A stretch of 64,000 bases of DNA from Bradyrhizobium commune (GCF_015624505.1 NZ_CP061379.1:4030001-4094000), one strand, 5' to 3'; numbered from the stretch's first letter, positions 51,210 through 60,441 are shown. Notes: generated by a model not told the origin, from the sequence alone. Program-made: numbers and translations.

Positions 51210-51425
51210 TCATGCACTCAACTCGCGTTCAATTTTAGCAACCGATCGAGCAAATGCCTTGGCCGCATCATCGCGCGAAGCCTTCTCGGCTCGCCGTTCG
51301 TAGTCGTTGGCAAGGGCTTTGAGTTGACCCGCAACCGCTCGGTCGCTCATGGTTTTGGCGGCAGAGAACAAAGTCTGCGCCGTCTTCAAATATTGCTTGC
51401 CTCGTTGCGAGATCTGAAACGTCAT
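51210..51425 (-). CDS. Small hypothetical helical protein
   Basis: 71 residues from MTFQISQRGKQYLKTAQTLF. It is charged and Ala-rich and is predicted fully helical (DRAVAGQLKALANDYERRAE). Its ATG overlaps the stop of the zinc-finger gene (ATGA), so the two are translationally coupled. Function unknown. It lies downstream of the second zinc-finger protein and upstream of the second FixJ-like gene. Confidence 0.65.
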   Translation of the reverse strand: MTFQISQRGKQYLKTAQTLFSAAKTMSDRAVAGQLKALANDYERRAEKASRDDAAKAFARSVAKIERELSA

Positions 51426-51637
51426 GAAACCCTCGCGCGATTCTCTGGCAGCTGGTCGACGGGGATTTGGAACCAATTCAGCCAAATGCGGTCACTTTGG
51501 CGGCGAGTCCGGAAGCGATTGACGCACTTCTTAGAACAAAGCGGCGTCCGCCACGAATAGTGCCTGACCAGGCCAAATTTGCCGTCACAGATTGCGCATC
51601 GCGTCGTTTTGCCTAGACCGTCAGAGCTGTGGGGCAC
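51422..51637 (-). CDS. Small FCS/TRASH-like zinc-finger protein, second copy
   Basis: 71 residues from a GTG at 51637, chosen because AAGGAGG lies five bases upstream; a longer frame starts at 51679. The core reads CAICDGKFGLVRHYSWRT, then LCSKKC, giving C-x2-C-x16-C-x3-C. It is a clear paralogue of the protein at 3394. As there, it lies close to a FixJ-like regulator and a single-domain receiver, so it belongs to the duplicated module. Confidence 0.75.
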   Translation of the reverse strand: MPHSSDGLGKTTRCAICDGKFGLVRHYSWRTPLCSKKCVNRFRTRRQSDRIWLNWFQIPVDQLPENRARVS

Positions 51638-51898
51638 GGTTGCCTCCTTGTGACTTATCGTAGCTGCTCGTTGGCTCACGTGAGCGTGAGAATTCCGATG
51701 CGTGCATCAAAGACGATCGCGATCACCGGCTCAATGGAGCGCAGGTCGACGTCTAGCATCCAAAAGGTGCGTGCAGATGATAAGAAAGTTTATAGCGCCC
51801 CGGCACCTAGTGCCTGAGGTCGGCTGGCAATGATCCACTGTCTGCGTTTCGTGGCGGTCAAAGCTGAGGCTCGGAGAGCGGGAAACTGCCGATCGATA

Positions 51899-51914
51899 TA
51901 AGCCAAAATTTACG
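51899..51914. promoter_or_regulatory. Module-2 box 9 (upstream of receiver gene)
   Basis: TAAGCCAAAATTTACG, 106 bp from the start of the receiver at 52020. The first nine bases equal the conserved left half of the module-1 boxes at 1261 and 15774. The rest of the 51638-52019 gap holds nothing else I recognise. Confidence 0.5.
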
Positions 51915-52019
51915 GGGCACAGGTGGCGCAGCGGTGGCATTCTCGTTCAATTGAGCAATTCCAGGCGGTGCGTCGGCATAGGCTGTCCGCACGGGTCCTG
52001 CTAATGGCCATAGGCGGGC

Positions 52020-52412
52020 ATGATGAAAAAGTTACTGGTTTCGGTCGTCGATGATGATCGGTTCTTTCGTGAGTCCATGTGCAGGCTCATGAGATCGCTG
52101 GGCTACACGGCCGACATTTTCCCGTCTGCAGCCGATTTTCTTGCCTCGCCGCGACTTGCCGAAACCGCCTGCCTGATCACCGATGTCCAAATGCCTGCCA
52201 TGACCGGATACGAACTTCACCGACGGCTTATCGATACGGACCAGGCGATTCCGACAATCCTTGTGACTGCCTTTCCCAATGACATCGATCGGGCTCGCGC
52301 CTTAAACGATGGAGTCGTGTGCTACCTGCGGAAGCCCGTGGATGAGGCGCATCTCACGCAATGTGTGCGCGATGCTCTCAAGTCGGCGGGTTCGCCCGAA
52401 GAGGAGTCGTGA
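52020..52412 (+). CDS. Single-domain response regulator (FixJ-type receiver), second copy
   Basis: 130 residues, receiver only. The acidic pocket is at D11-D13, the phospho-acceptor at D55 (LITDVQMPAMTG), and PTILVTAF and YLRKPVD carry the conserved Thr and Lys. It is paralogous to the receiver at 1330. Its last 35 bases overlap, tail to tail, the 3' end of the second giant kinase. A TAAGCC box lies 106 bp upstream. With no output domain it may tune phosphate flow between kinase and FixJ-like regulator. Confidence 0.92.
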   Translation: MMKKLLVSVVDDDRFFRESMCRLMRSLGYTADIFPSAADFLASPRLAETACLITDVQMPAMTGYELHRRLIDTDQAIPTILVTAFPNDIDRARALNDGVVCYLRKPVDEAHLTQCVRDALKSAGSPEEES

Positions 52413-55400
52413 ACTCTGCTTCGACCGCGGGCAAGGTGAAGTGAAAGACAGCGCCGTGAGGCTCATTGGCTTCCGCCCACAGCTTGCCGCCATGAGCATC
52501 GATGATCGAGCGGCAGATCGACAGCCCCATGCCGGTTCCACTGGACTTCGTTGTGTAGAAGGCGTCGAAGACCCGATCGAGCTTCGCCGAATCAATGCCA
52601 GGACCAGTATCGCGCACGGTCACGCGCACGCCCGCCTGGTCTTGCTCGGTGCTGATCAACAGATCTCTCGCGCCGTCCTCAACCAAACTCATTGCCTCGG
52701 CCGCGTTCAGGATAAGGTTCAGCAAGACTTGTTGCAACTGAACGCGATCTCCCAGAACCGGAGCCAGTCGATCCGACAGCCGGGTCTGGACAGAAACGCC
52801 ATTCCGGTTGGTCAGGCTTCGCGCCAACACGATGACCTCATGGATTGCCGCGCTAAGGTCGAAATGCTCCTTTCGCGGCGGCGCTTTTTTAATGTGATCA
52901 CGAATGCGGTCGATGATATCTCGGGCCCGGTCGGTATCGCCGACGACGCAGGCGAGCGCCTCCCTCACCTCGTCCAAATCCGGCGGCTGCATTTGCATGA
53001 AGTTCTGGGCCGCCCGAGCGTTGTTGCGCGCGCTGGCGATCGGTTGCGTGATCTCGTGCGACAGCGAGGCGGCCAATTCTCCCATGACGCTCACACGGTT
53101 CATGCGGGCGAAATCCGCCTGCATCTGCTGCAATCGTGCCAACGCCTGGTTGCGATCTTCAATGTCCGTCAGCAGCACGTACCAGCGGACGATAAGCCCG
53201 GAGTCGTCGCGAACCGGGATGCCGCGGTTGTCGAACCACCGATACTGGCCGTCGAAGCGACGCAGGCGCTGCTCGATCCGGTAAGGAATCCCGGAAACGA
53301 TCGATTTCGTGAATACTTCGGCGACGTGTGGAAGGTCTTCATGATGGACCGTTCCATTGGTACCCCAGTTCCTCAGCTCTTCCAGCGACTGCCCGCAATA
53401 CTCGAGAATTTGGCGATTAACGGCCTCGACTTCGCCGTTCGGGGCCAAGACTCCAACGAGACCAGGTATCCCGTCGATGGCCGAGCGCAAACGGAGCTCA
53501 CTTTCACGCAGCGCGTCCTGCGCGCGAATGATTGCTGTCGCGTCCGTACCGACGCCGCGATAGCCGAGGAATTCGCCGTCGGCGCCAAACACCGGTTTGC
53601 CATTGGCCCTCACATACATCGGGGAACCGTCAAAGCCAGCGGCGAGATAAACGAAGTCGCGGAACGGCTCGTGTGAATCCATCGTGGCCTGGATCTTCAG
53701 CCACTTCTCCGGTTCGGTTTCAAGATCGAGCGCGCGCTCCCAGGCTGCGGTGCCAAGCCGAGCCGAAGGGCTGGAGCCGAATGCATTCGGGCTCAGCATC
53801 GTCAATTTGTGGTCCGGCCCCATCTCCCAAAGCCAGTCGGACGCGGCCTCGGCGAAGTCGCGGAACCGTTCCTCGCTCTGGCGCAATGCGTTCTCGGCGC
53901 GCTTGCGCTCGGTGATGTCAATGATGCCGGCAAGGCCCCTGGTCTTGTCTTCGGTTGCATACCGCAGCGTGACCTGCGCATCGAAGAGGGTGCCATCGAG
54001 CCTGCGCACGCGTGTCTCGGTCGAGAACTTATCGTTGCGCTCAACGGTAGCTACGACCGCTTCTACATAATCATCGAGGCTTTCGTCCGGCCAGAACACC
54101 CCGACGCTCGTGAGCAATTCCTCCTTGTTTCCTCTCCCGAACAACGCGACCGCCTGGTCATTGACATCGACGATACGCGTCGCGCGCTTGATCTCACGGG
54201 CCAGATGTGGGTTTTCCTTGAGGTGGGCCCTGAAATCGTGGACTCCCGCATCTCTCAACGCGCGCAATATTTGCCTGCCGTCGGTGTAATCTAGTTCGAA
54301 GAACGACACCGCCATCGCTTGGAAAAGATTCTGATAGCGCGTCTCACTTTGCTTGAGCGCTCGTACGGCTTGCGTATTCTCCAGCGAAATCGCCGCCTGC
54401 GACGCCAGCACCTTCATCACCGTAACGCGATCAGGCGTAAAGGCGTGCGTTGTCAGGCTATTTTCAAGATAGAGAATGCCGATGAGCCTTCCTTGATTGA
54501 TCAATGGCAGACACAAGATGGAACGGACGCGGCGCGCCATGATGTAGGGGTCGGCAGAAAACGGGTTCTGGGCCATTGCATCAGCGAGCACCACGGGATC
54601 TCGCGTACGTATTGAGTAGCGAATGAGTGAATCAGGCAATGCTACTGCATCGCACGCAGGATGCTGTCGCAGTTGCACGGTTACGTCGTCCCCGAGCACG
54701 ACTGCCTCCGCGGAAGTTCGCAGCTCCTCACCTTGTACGGTAACCAAGAGGGCTCGCTCGGCGCCGGCCTGCTCGATGGCCGCTCGCATAAATCGGTCGA
54801 TGAGCTTCTCCACGACGATCTCGCCGGAGAGTGCTTGGGAAACTTCGATGACCGCCGCGAGATCGAGATGTTCGACCGGGGCTTCGATCGTGCCCATTGC
54901 AGTAGCCGCACGCTCACCTTGCCTTAGCCACGGGTGGAGTTGTTCCAGCTGCCATACCTTTCCGTCAGCTCCCCATCGTGAATAGCGATCTCTTGCGTTC
55001 TCGAGATACAGACCCCCTACTTCGTCGAAGCCGCGCGCGGCGTAAAAACGAGCAGCCAGTTCGTAGGCGAGCGCTTCGTTGTGAATAAAGCCGTTTACCC
55101 TTGCCGAGGCGATTGCGCGCTCGTAGAGATCCATAGCTTCGAGCGGGTGTCCCTCGATACGGGCAATCTCGGCGCCGACCAGCGCCGCTCGGTCCTCGAA
55201 ATTCTGCGGACAATTCGCGACCCTAGCCCGAAGGTATCGCTCGTGACCAGCAAGGGTATCTCGAACCGTGGCGTACGACTGCGAGCCCGAAGGCTCGTAC
55301 GCCGCGGCGCGAGCCAGTGCGGCATAGAAGTGGTACTCCTCCTCTTCTAACATGAAGAGCGACAGCGACGGGGAGGTCGCGTACCATGTCGCAACCTTGT

Positions 55401-58400
55401 CGGCGGCGTCGATCGCAGACGTGAAATCGCCCGCGAAGAAGCGGGCCTGAAGCTTTCGGAGCCAGTAATAACATTCAAGGAAGGCTTTAACGGGCTGACC
55501 TGTCGCGCGCTCCTCGAAACCGCGCTCGGCGAACTGGCCATCGTCGAGGGAGCCGAACTTCGCGGTCCTTCCTCGCAACATGCGAACAAGCGCAAGCGGC
55601 GCAGAGACCCTGTCCAGAAACAAGCCGAAGGGACGCAAGAACTCCAAGGCATCGTCGGCCTCGATCTCGACCTGATCGAGCGGACGACCCGAGGCAAGAA
55701 GAATAGAAGTCACTGTTCGGGAAGCGAGTGCGGAAATTGTCGGGTCGCCGTGCCCTTTCGCCATCTCGAAGGCGCGACGGGCCGAATCGATCCCTTCGAT
55801 GACCGGTCGTGTCCACGGGACTATGGTCGCGAAGCCGAAATACGTGCCGGCCCCGAAGTGAGTCCATCTGCGACGTTCGAGAAGATCGCACGCCATCTCC
55901 CCGAATCGATAGCCCTTCTCGTGGTCACCGTAGCGAGCGCTGGCTATTAGGGCCAGTGATTGATAGTTCCCCGGAGCTGTCTCGGTGTTGCCAAGTTGTA
56001 GGCTGAGACTGGCGGCCCTGCAGACGCCAAGTGCGGCCAGATTGGTGTCCGTGTACAGGGCTGGTATCATTAGGTCTGCAAGCAAGTCCATAGTCGCCCG
56101 CGCCTCTGGATCGTGCATCAACGGCATCTCAACGAGACTCTCGATCGCGCGATCACCGAGCAGCGACCAGATGCGCTCGTACTCGCCGCGCGCCACCACC
56201 TCGCTGGGATGCGCTGGCCAATCGATGCCCACGCGTCGCAAGCATTCGAGCGCCACCGCAATCGCGCGCTCGCCCTGCCCGAGCATCGTGTACAGGCCCA
56301 ACCGCCGACGGGCCACAAAGCATTGCTGGACTGTGCCGATGGTGCGCGCCGCGAGCGCTGCCAACCTCTCCTCAGCGGCCTGCAAAGCACCCGTACACGC
56401 TTCACATTCGGCGGTGTGCAGTTCCAGCTCGAAGGCCAGTTCCTGCCGGCGGTCCCACGTGTTTTCCGGCAACAGCGCGGCTCCGGTGGCGAAATAGGTG
56501 AGCGCGGAGACATGGGCCGACGACCCTTTCGCACGCGTACCAGCCGCCAGGTTCAGCTCAGCAAGCTGCTCGCGTTCCTCCTGTGACGTGATCAACGGCA
56601 CGGCGCGGTTGAACTGGTTGACGATTTCGAAGATCGCTTCGTTGCGCGTTTCTAGAGGCGTCTCTGCCACGAGCCGCCGGCCGATCCTCAAATGCGCCTC
56701 GGCGCGCGACGCTTCCGTATTCAGCGCGTAAGCCGCTTCCTGCACCTGGTCGTGAACGAACTTGTAGGAGCGCCCGATACGGACGATCAATTGCTGATCC
56801 AGGGCATCCACCAATTCGGCGTGCGCCTGATCTTCCCGCATTTCAAGAACTAGCGCGAGGATTGCGACGTCCGTCACACTGCCGAGGCAAGCGAGCTGTC
56901 GCAATGCGTTTTGCGTTCCGACCGGTAACCGCGTCAACCTTCCAGCCAGCAGTTCCACGACGTTGTCTGTGTATCGTTTGGCGTGGATACCTGCCATATC
57001 CCAGGACCACCGAGCCCGCACATAGTCGAAGATCAGCAGACCTTCTTCGGCGAGCACCCGAAGAAATTGAATCACGAAGAACGGATTGCCGCCCGTCTTC
57101 GTGTGCACCAACGCTGCGAGCGGCTCGACCTGCCCTGCGTCGCAGCGGAGCGTGTCCGCTACAAGATTTCCGATGTCAGTGGTCGTCAAGGGCGCCAGCT
57201 TGACGTCCTGCACCCTTCCGGTTGAGCGCATCGCCTCCAGCCTGCGCCTGAGGGGATGAGCTGACGTGACCTCGTTGTCGCGGAAGGCACCGATGAGGAG
57301 GAGATTGCGGAGTTCGGACCGGTCGAACAGGTCTTCCAAAAAGTCGAGTGTTGCCGCGTCGAGCCATTGCAAGTCATCGAGGAACAGCGCTAGGGGATGT
57401 TCCGCGCGAGCAAAGACCCCGATCAACTGCCGAAGCGTCATTTGGAAGCGCCGTTGGGCGTCCTGCGGTGGAACCTCAACGACCGGCGGGGGCTCGCCGA
57501 TGAGAAGCTTCAGTTCGGGAACGAGCTCCACCATCAGCCCTGCATTTGATGCCAGGGCCTCCTGCAAGGCGCCGCGCCATGGCGCAAGCTCGGCGTCGTT
57601 CTTGCCGAGCAGCGGCCGCATTAGGCTGCGAAGCGCCTGCGCGAGCGTCGCGTAGGGAATATCGCGTTTGAGTTGATCGAATTTGCCGGAAGCGAACAGG
57701 CCGCGCCCCAGCATCGGCTGCAACTCATCGACAACCGACGATTTTCCAACACCGGAATAGCCGTAAATGAGTACCAGTTCCGGGGCGCCGCCATTCACGA
57801 CGCGATCGAAGGCGGCGAGCAAGGTCTCAATCTCGCGTTGCCGCCCGTAGAGTTTCTCGGGAATCACGAGCCAGTCGGGCCTGTCGTGTTCACCGAGTGG
57901 AAAATCGTCAATCCGGCCTTGCGCCTCCCATTCGATCAAGCAGCTACCAAGGTCGTGTTCGAGGCCACGCGCTGTTTGATAGCGGTCTTCCGCCCTCTTC
58001 GCGAGCAGCTTCATGGTGATTGCCGATACCGCGCGGGGAATTTCCGTGAGCCGCTCGCTAGGTGCCACTGGTCGCCTGGCTAGATGGCAGTGCACCCACT
58101 CCATCGGCTCCGTGGCCGAGAATGGCAAAGCACCGGTCAGCATTTGGTAGAACGTGACGCCGAGCGCGTAGAGATCGCTTCGGGAATCGATTGACCTATT
58201 GATTCGCCCGGTCTGCTCCGGCGCCATGTAGGCTAACGTGCCGGCGATCATTTCGGGAGGATGAGGTGACTGGCGTTCGCGCGACAAACGTGAGGCGATG
58301 CCGAACCCGGTCAGACGCACCTCGCCGGTTGTCCCATTGAGCAGGATGTTGGCCGGCTTGATGTCCTTATGGATGATCCCACGCTCGTGAAGGCTTCCAA

Positions 58401-58767
58401 GAGCGATGGCAACATCGATGGCGATGTGCAGGAATTGTCCCATCTCCATCGGCGCGCCGAGCAGGCCTTCGATCGGCTCGCCGCCCTCATCGTCGAGCAC
58501 CAGCATCGTCCGACCGGTGTCGCGAACGAGTTCCAGCGGTCGCGCCGCCCAGGCCGCGTCCAGCTCGTCCTTGAGCTCGTATTCGTGAGCAAAGCGATCG
58601 AGGCATTCACGGGATGGGTGGTGGTCGGCAGGAGCAACGAGCAGCACGGCGCGTCGCTTGCCTTCATCGTCCACTCGCCAGCCGCGGCGAAAGGTGCGTT
58701 CGCCATCCTGCCACAAGGCATGAGATTCGCCGTCCGAGTACGCAACGTTCGGCGAATGCAACACCAT
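52378..58767 (-). CDS. Trifunctional Ser/Thr-kinase-like / AAA ATPase / GAF-PAS histidine kinase, second copy
   Basis: 2,129 residues, same plan as the protein at 9426. Ser/Thr-kinase-like fold 1-280 (HKDIKPANI at about 133, then GFG in place of DFG at about 154, MAPEQ), AAA ATPase with GYSGVGKS at about 336 and LALFLDDLQWLD, a long helical region, GAF about 1360-1500, three PAS domains, and a transmitter with His about 1904 (ASLSHEITQPI) and ATPase motifs (NLILNAAEAM, DTGPGI, GTGMGLSI). The ATG at 58767 follows GGAGG. Its partners are probably the regulators at 50337 and 52020. Unlike copy 1, no second kinase or transporter follows it. Confidence 0.93.
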   Translation of the reverse strand: MVLHSPNVAYSDGESHALWQDGERTFRRGWRVDDEGKRRAVLLVAPADHHPSRECLDRFAHEYELKDELDAAWAARPLELVRDTGRTMLVLDDEGGEPIEGLLGAPMEMGQFLHIAIDVAIALGSLHERGIIHKDIKPANILLNGTTGEVRLTGFGIASRLSRERQSPHPPEMIAGTLAYMAPEQTGRINRSIDSRSDLYALGVTFYQMLTGALPFSATEPMEWVHCHLARRPVAPSERLTEIPRAVSAITMKLLAKRAEDRYQTARGLEHDLGSCLIEWEAQGRIDDFPLGEHDRPDWLVIPEKLYGRQREIETLLAAFDRVVNGGAPELVLIYGYSGVGKSSVVDELQPMLGRGLFASGKFDQLKRDIPYATLAQALRSLMRPLLGKNDAELAPWRGALQEALASNAGLMVELVPELKLLIGEPPPVVEVPPQDAQRRFQMTLRQLIGVFARAEHPLALFLDDLQWLDAATLDFLEDLFDRSELRNLLLIGAFRDNEVTSAHPLRRRLEAMRSTGRVQDVKLAPLTTTDIGNLVADTLRCDAGQVEPLAALVHTKTGGNPFFVIQFLRVLAEEGLLIFDYVRARWSWDMAGIHAKRYTDNVVELLAGRLTRLPVGTQNALRQLACLGSVTDVAILALVLEMREDQAHAELVDALDQQLIVRIGRSYKFVHDQVQEAAYALNTEASRAEAHLRIGRRLVAETPLETRNEAIFEIVNQFNRAVPLITSQEEREQLAELNLAAGTRAKGSSAHVSALTYFATGAALLPENTWDRRQELAFELELHTAECEACTGALQAAEERLAALAARTIGTVQQCFVARRRLGLYTMLGQGERAIAVALECLRRVGIDWPAHPSEVVARGEYERIWSLLGDRAIESLVEMPLMHDPEARATMDLLADLMIPALYTDTNLAALGVCRAASLSLQLGNTETAPGNYQSLALIASARYGDHEKGYRFGEMACDLLERRRWTHFGAGTYFGFATIVPWTRPVIEGIDSARRAFEMAKGHGDPTISALASRTVTSILLASGRPLDQVEIEADDALEFLRPFGLFLDRVSAPLALVRMLRGRTAKFGSLDDGQFAERGFEERATGQPVKAFLECYYWLRKLQARFFAGDFTSAIDAADKVATWYATSPSLSLFMLEEEEYHFYAALARAAAYEPSGSQSYATVRDTLAGHERYLRARVANCPQNFEDRAALVGAEIARIEGHPLEAMDLYERAIASARVNGFIHNEALAYELAARFYAARGFDEVGGLYLENARDRYSRWGADGKVWQLEQLHPWLRQGERAATAMGTIEAPVEHLDLAAVIEVSQALSGEIVVEKLIDRFMRAAIEQAGAERALLVTVQGEELRTSAEAVVLGDDVTVQLRQHPACDAVALPDSLIRYSIRTRDPVVLADAMAQNPFSADPYIMARRVRSILCLPLINQGRLIGILYLENSLTTHAFTPDRVTVMKVLASQAAISLENTQAVRALKQSETRYQNLFQAMAVSFFELDYTDGRQILRALRDAGVHDFRAHLKENPHLAREIKRATRIVDVNDQAVALFGRGNKEELLTSVGVFWPDESLDDYVEAVVATVERNDKFSTETRVRRLDGTLFDAQVTLRYATEDKTRGLAGIIDITERKRAENALRQSEERFRDFAEAASDWLWEMGPDHKLTMLSPNAFGSSPSARLGTAAWERALDLETEPEKWLKIQATMDSHEPFRDFVYLAAGFDGSPMYVRANGKPVFGADGEFLGYRGVGTDATAIIRAQDALRESELRLRSAIDGIPGLVGVLAPNGEVEAVNRQILEYCGQSLEELRNWGTNGTVHHEDLPHVAEVFTKSIVSGIPYRIEQRLRRFDGQYRWFDNRGIPVRDDSGLIVRWYVLLTDIEDRNQALARLQQMQADFARMNRVSVMGELAASLSHEITQPIASARNNARAAQNFMQMQPPDLDEVREALACVVGDTDRARDIIDRIRDHIKKAPPRKEHFDLSAAIHEVIVLARSLTNRNGVSVQTRLSDRLAPVLGDRVQLQQVLLNLILNAAEAMSLVEDGARDLLISTEQDQAGVRVTVRDTGPGIDSAKLDRVFDAFYTTKSSGTGMGLSICRSIIDAHGGKLWAEANEPHGAVFHFTLPAVEAEFTTPLRANPPT

Positions 58768-59093
58768 TTACGAGCCTCCAGCATTCAAGCTCCAAATTGA
58801 GCTCGACTAGCCAAGCCTGACGTGCGCCTTGAGCGCGGCCTCCTTTTGGCCGCCCCAAAACCGTACCCGATCGGCCAAGAAATGCCAGCCGGCTCGCTTC
58901 TATTCGCGTCAATTTGGCGCGATTCGCCGGGCTTCACTGGCGTCGGAAATCCATACGGGCCAACTAGAAGCCGATCGCGGGCAAGACATCCCACGATCGC
59001 AACTCAACCCGTAGCCGTGCGTCAATCGGCCGGTCAGGCCAGCAGTATTTCCGGAACGCACGAACCGAACAGCATCGAAAGGACAATACAACC
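58768..59093. other. Intergenic region between giant kinase 2 and the DyP operon
   Basis: Divergent promoter region with no gene. CTAGCCAAGCCTGACG at 58807-58822 lies 40 bp from the kinase start and weakly resembles the module boxes. A GCGGCC-N7-GGCCGC hairpin lies near 58836-58854. The promoter of the plus-strand operon must be nearby, but I cannot assign it. Confidence 0.35.
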
Positions 59094-59714
59094 ATGGCAA
59101 CCCAAACACTGACACCGCCGAAACAGAACCAGACCGTCGAAGACAAGATCCAGCAGCTACGGCAGCTTTACACCGACGCGCCGCAGTTCGCACAAACGGC
59201 CCTCGAGAACACGCTCAAGGACTTGGCCGCGACGGCGTCGCAGCCGCGATCGCGGATGGAAAGCGCCGGCCGGACCGGCGTGCGCCAGGGCACGGTCTCG
59301 GAGTTGACCGTGATCGCTCCCTTCGCGAGTGGCGGCGCCGCGCGACTGCGCGCCTTGCTGCAGTTGCGCAACGGCAACTTCGACGACACGGACCGGGTTG
59401 GTACCGTCCACGACATGCGTTTCGTGTTTCTGGACAACGACACCAAGCTGCTCTTCGCCACTGCCTACGACGGCGACTGGGACGTCTACATTGAGGACTT
59501 CGTGGCGAAGATTCCCAACGAGATGGACGTCCTCTTTTCGTGCTGGGAAGGCTGGCCGGGCATTCACAACCCGAAGGTGAAAGACTTTATCGCCGATCAC
59601 CAAATCACGGCAGAGGGCTGGTACGTCGCCCATCCCGATCTGACGGTACGGGACGTCCAACGCGTGAAGCGCGTCGGCAAGGCCGCTGAGGAATTCCTCG
59701 ACAAGATCGGTTGA
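59094..59714 (+). CDS. Unknown protein A, partner of DyP peroxidase operon
   Basis: 206 residues with no signal peptide. It begins with a helical segment (DKIQQLRQLYTDAPQFAQTA). A body with strand-rich segments follows: SELTVIAPFASGGAARLRAL, TVHDMRFVFLDNDTKLLFAT, AYDGDWDVYIEDFVAKIPNE, then EGWYVAHPDLTVRDVQRVKR. The alternation suggests a ferredoxin-like alpha/beta fold of the kind that also builds DyP peroxidases, but this is a guess from pattern only. It has no haem-ligand motif. The next gene is a tandem paralogue with a nearly identical C terminus. It is the first gene of a five-gene operon. Confidence 0.75.
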   Translation: MATQTLTPPKQNQTVEDKIQQLRQLYTDAPQFAQTALENTLKDLAATASQPRSRMESAGRTGVRQGTVSELTVIAPFASGGAARLRALLQLRNGNFDDTDRVGTVHDMRFVFLDNDTKLLFATAYDGDWDVYIEDFVAKIPNEMDVLFSCWEGWPGIHNPKVKDFIADHQITAEGWYVAHPDLTVRDVQRVKRVGKAAEEFLDKIG

Positions 59715-59759
59715 GGCGAACCGCAACACCAAACCAAACACACGAAAAGGAGAACTGAT

Positions 59760-60374
59760 ATGGCTACGCAAACACTGAGCAAACCGCAACAGGACCAGAC
59801 CGTCGACCAGAAGATTCAAACGCTCCGGCAGCTTTACGCCGACTCTCCGGTGGGGAAAGCCGCGCTGGAGAACTCGATCTCAACGCTGAGGGTGCAGTTA
59901 GCGGGGGGATTGCGATATGAGAGCGCCGGCCGGGTCGGCCTTCGTCAGGGTAAGGTCTCGGAGCTCACCCTGATCTTTAAGTTCGTGCCAGGCGGAGCGA
60001 AGCGACTTCGCGGCCTGCTGCAGGCGCTGCAAGCCAACTTCAGCGCGGAGAAGGTACCCACCGTCCACGATATGCGTTATGTGTTCCTGGACAATGACAC
60101 CAAGCTGCTCTTCGCCACCGCCTACGATGGCGATTCGTGGGACGCCTATCTCGACGAGTTCGCAGCCAAGATTCCCGACGAGCTGGATCTGCTGTTCTCC
60201 GAACTCGAGGAGTTTCCCGGGTTTCGCGACCCCTCCGTGAAAGACTGGATCGCTAAGTACCAGATTCCCGCAGAGGCCTGGTACGTCGCCCATCCGGATC
60301 TGACGGTACGGGACGTCCACCGCGTGAAGCGCGTTGGCAAGGCCGCTGAAGAATTCCTCGACAAGATTGGATAG
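59760..60374 (+). CDS. Unknown protein B, tandem paralogue of protein A
   Basis: 204 residues, 45 bp after protein A, with an AAGGAG ribosome binding site. It is collinear with A and shares the N terminus (MATQTL..P.Q.QTV) and the last 25 residues (AHPDLTVRDVHRVKRVGKAA), while the centre differs (LIFKFVPGGAKRLRGLLQAL; FSELEEFPGFRDPSVKDWIA). The cysteine in A (FSCWEG) is missing in B. The pair may form a heterodimer. Function unknown. Confidence 0.75.
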   Translation: MATQTLSKPQQDQTVDQKIQTLRQLYADSPVGKAALENSISTLRVQLAGGLRYESAGRVGLRQGKVSELTLIFKFVPGGAKRLRGLLQALQANFSAEKVPTVHDMRYVFLDNDTKLLFATAYDGDSWDAYLDEFAAKIPDELDLLFSELEEFPGFRDPSVKDWIAKYQIPAEAWYVAHPDLTVRDVHRVKRVGKAAEEFLDKIG

Positions 60375-60441
60375 CCGACGCTCGGCGATTGCTCGGGGGC
60401 CGGTCCGGAATGGACCCGGCCCCCCAGATAAGGATGTTCAC

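Noticed and set aside
52309..53676. Plus-strand open frame of 455 codons over the end of the second giant kinase
   Set aside because: Antisense to the histidine kinase transmitter, whose motifs are intact; composition is typical of a shadow frame.
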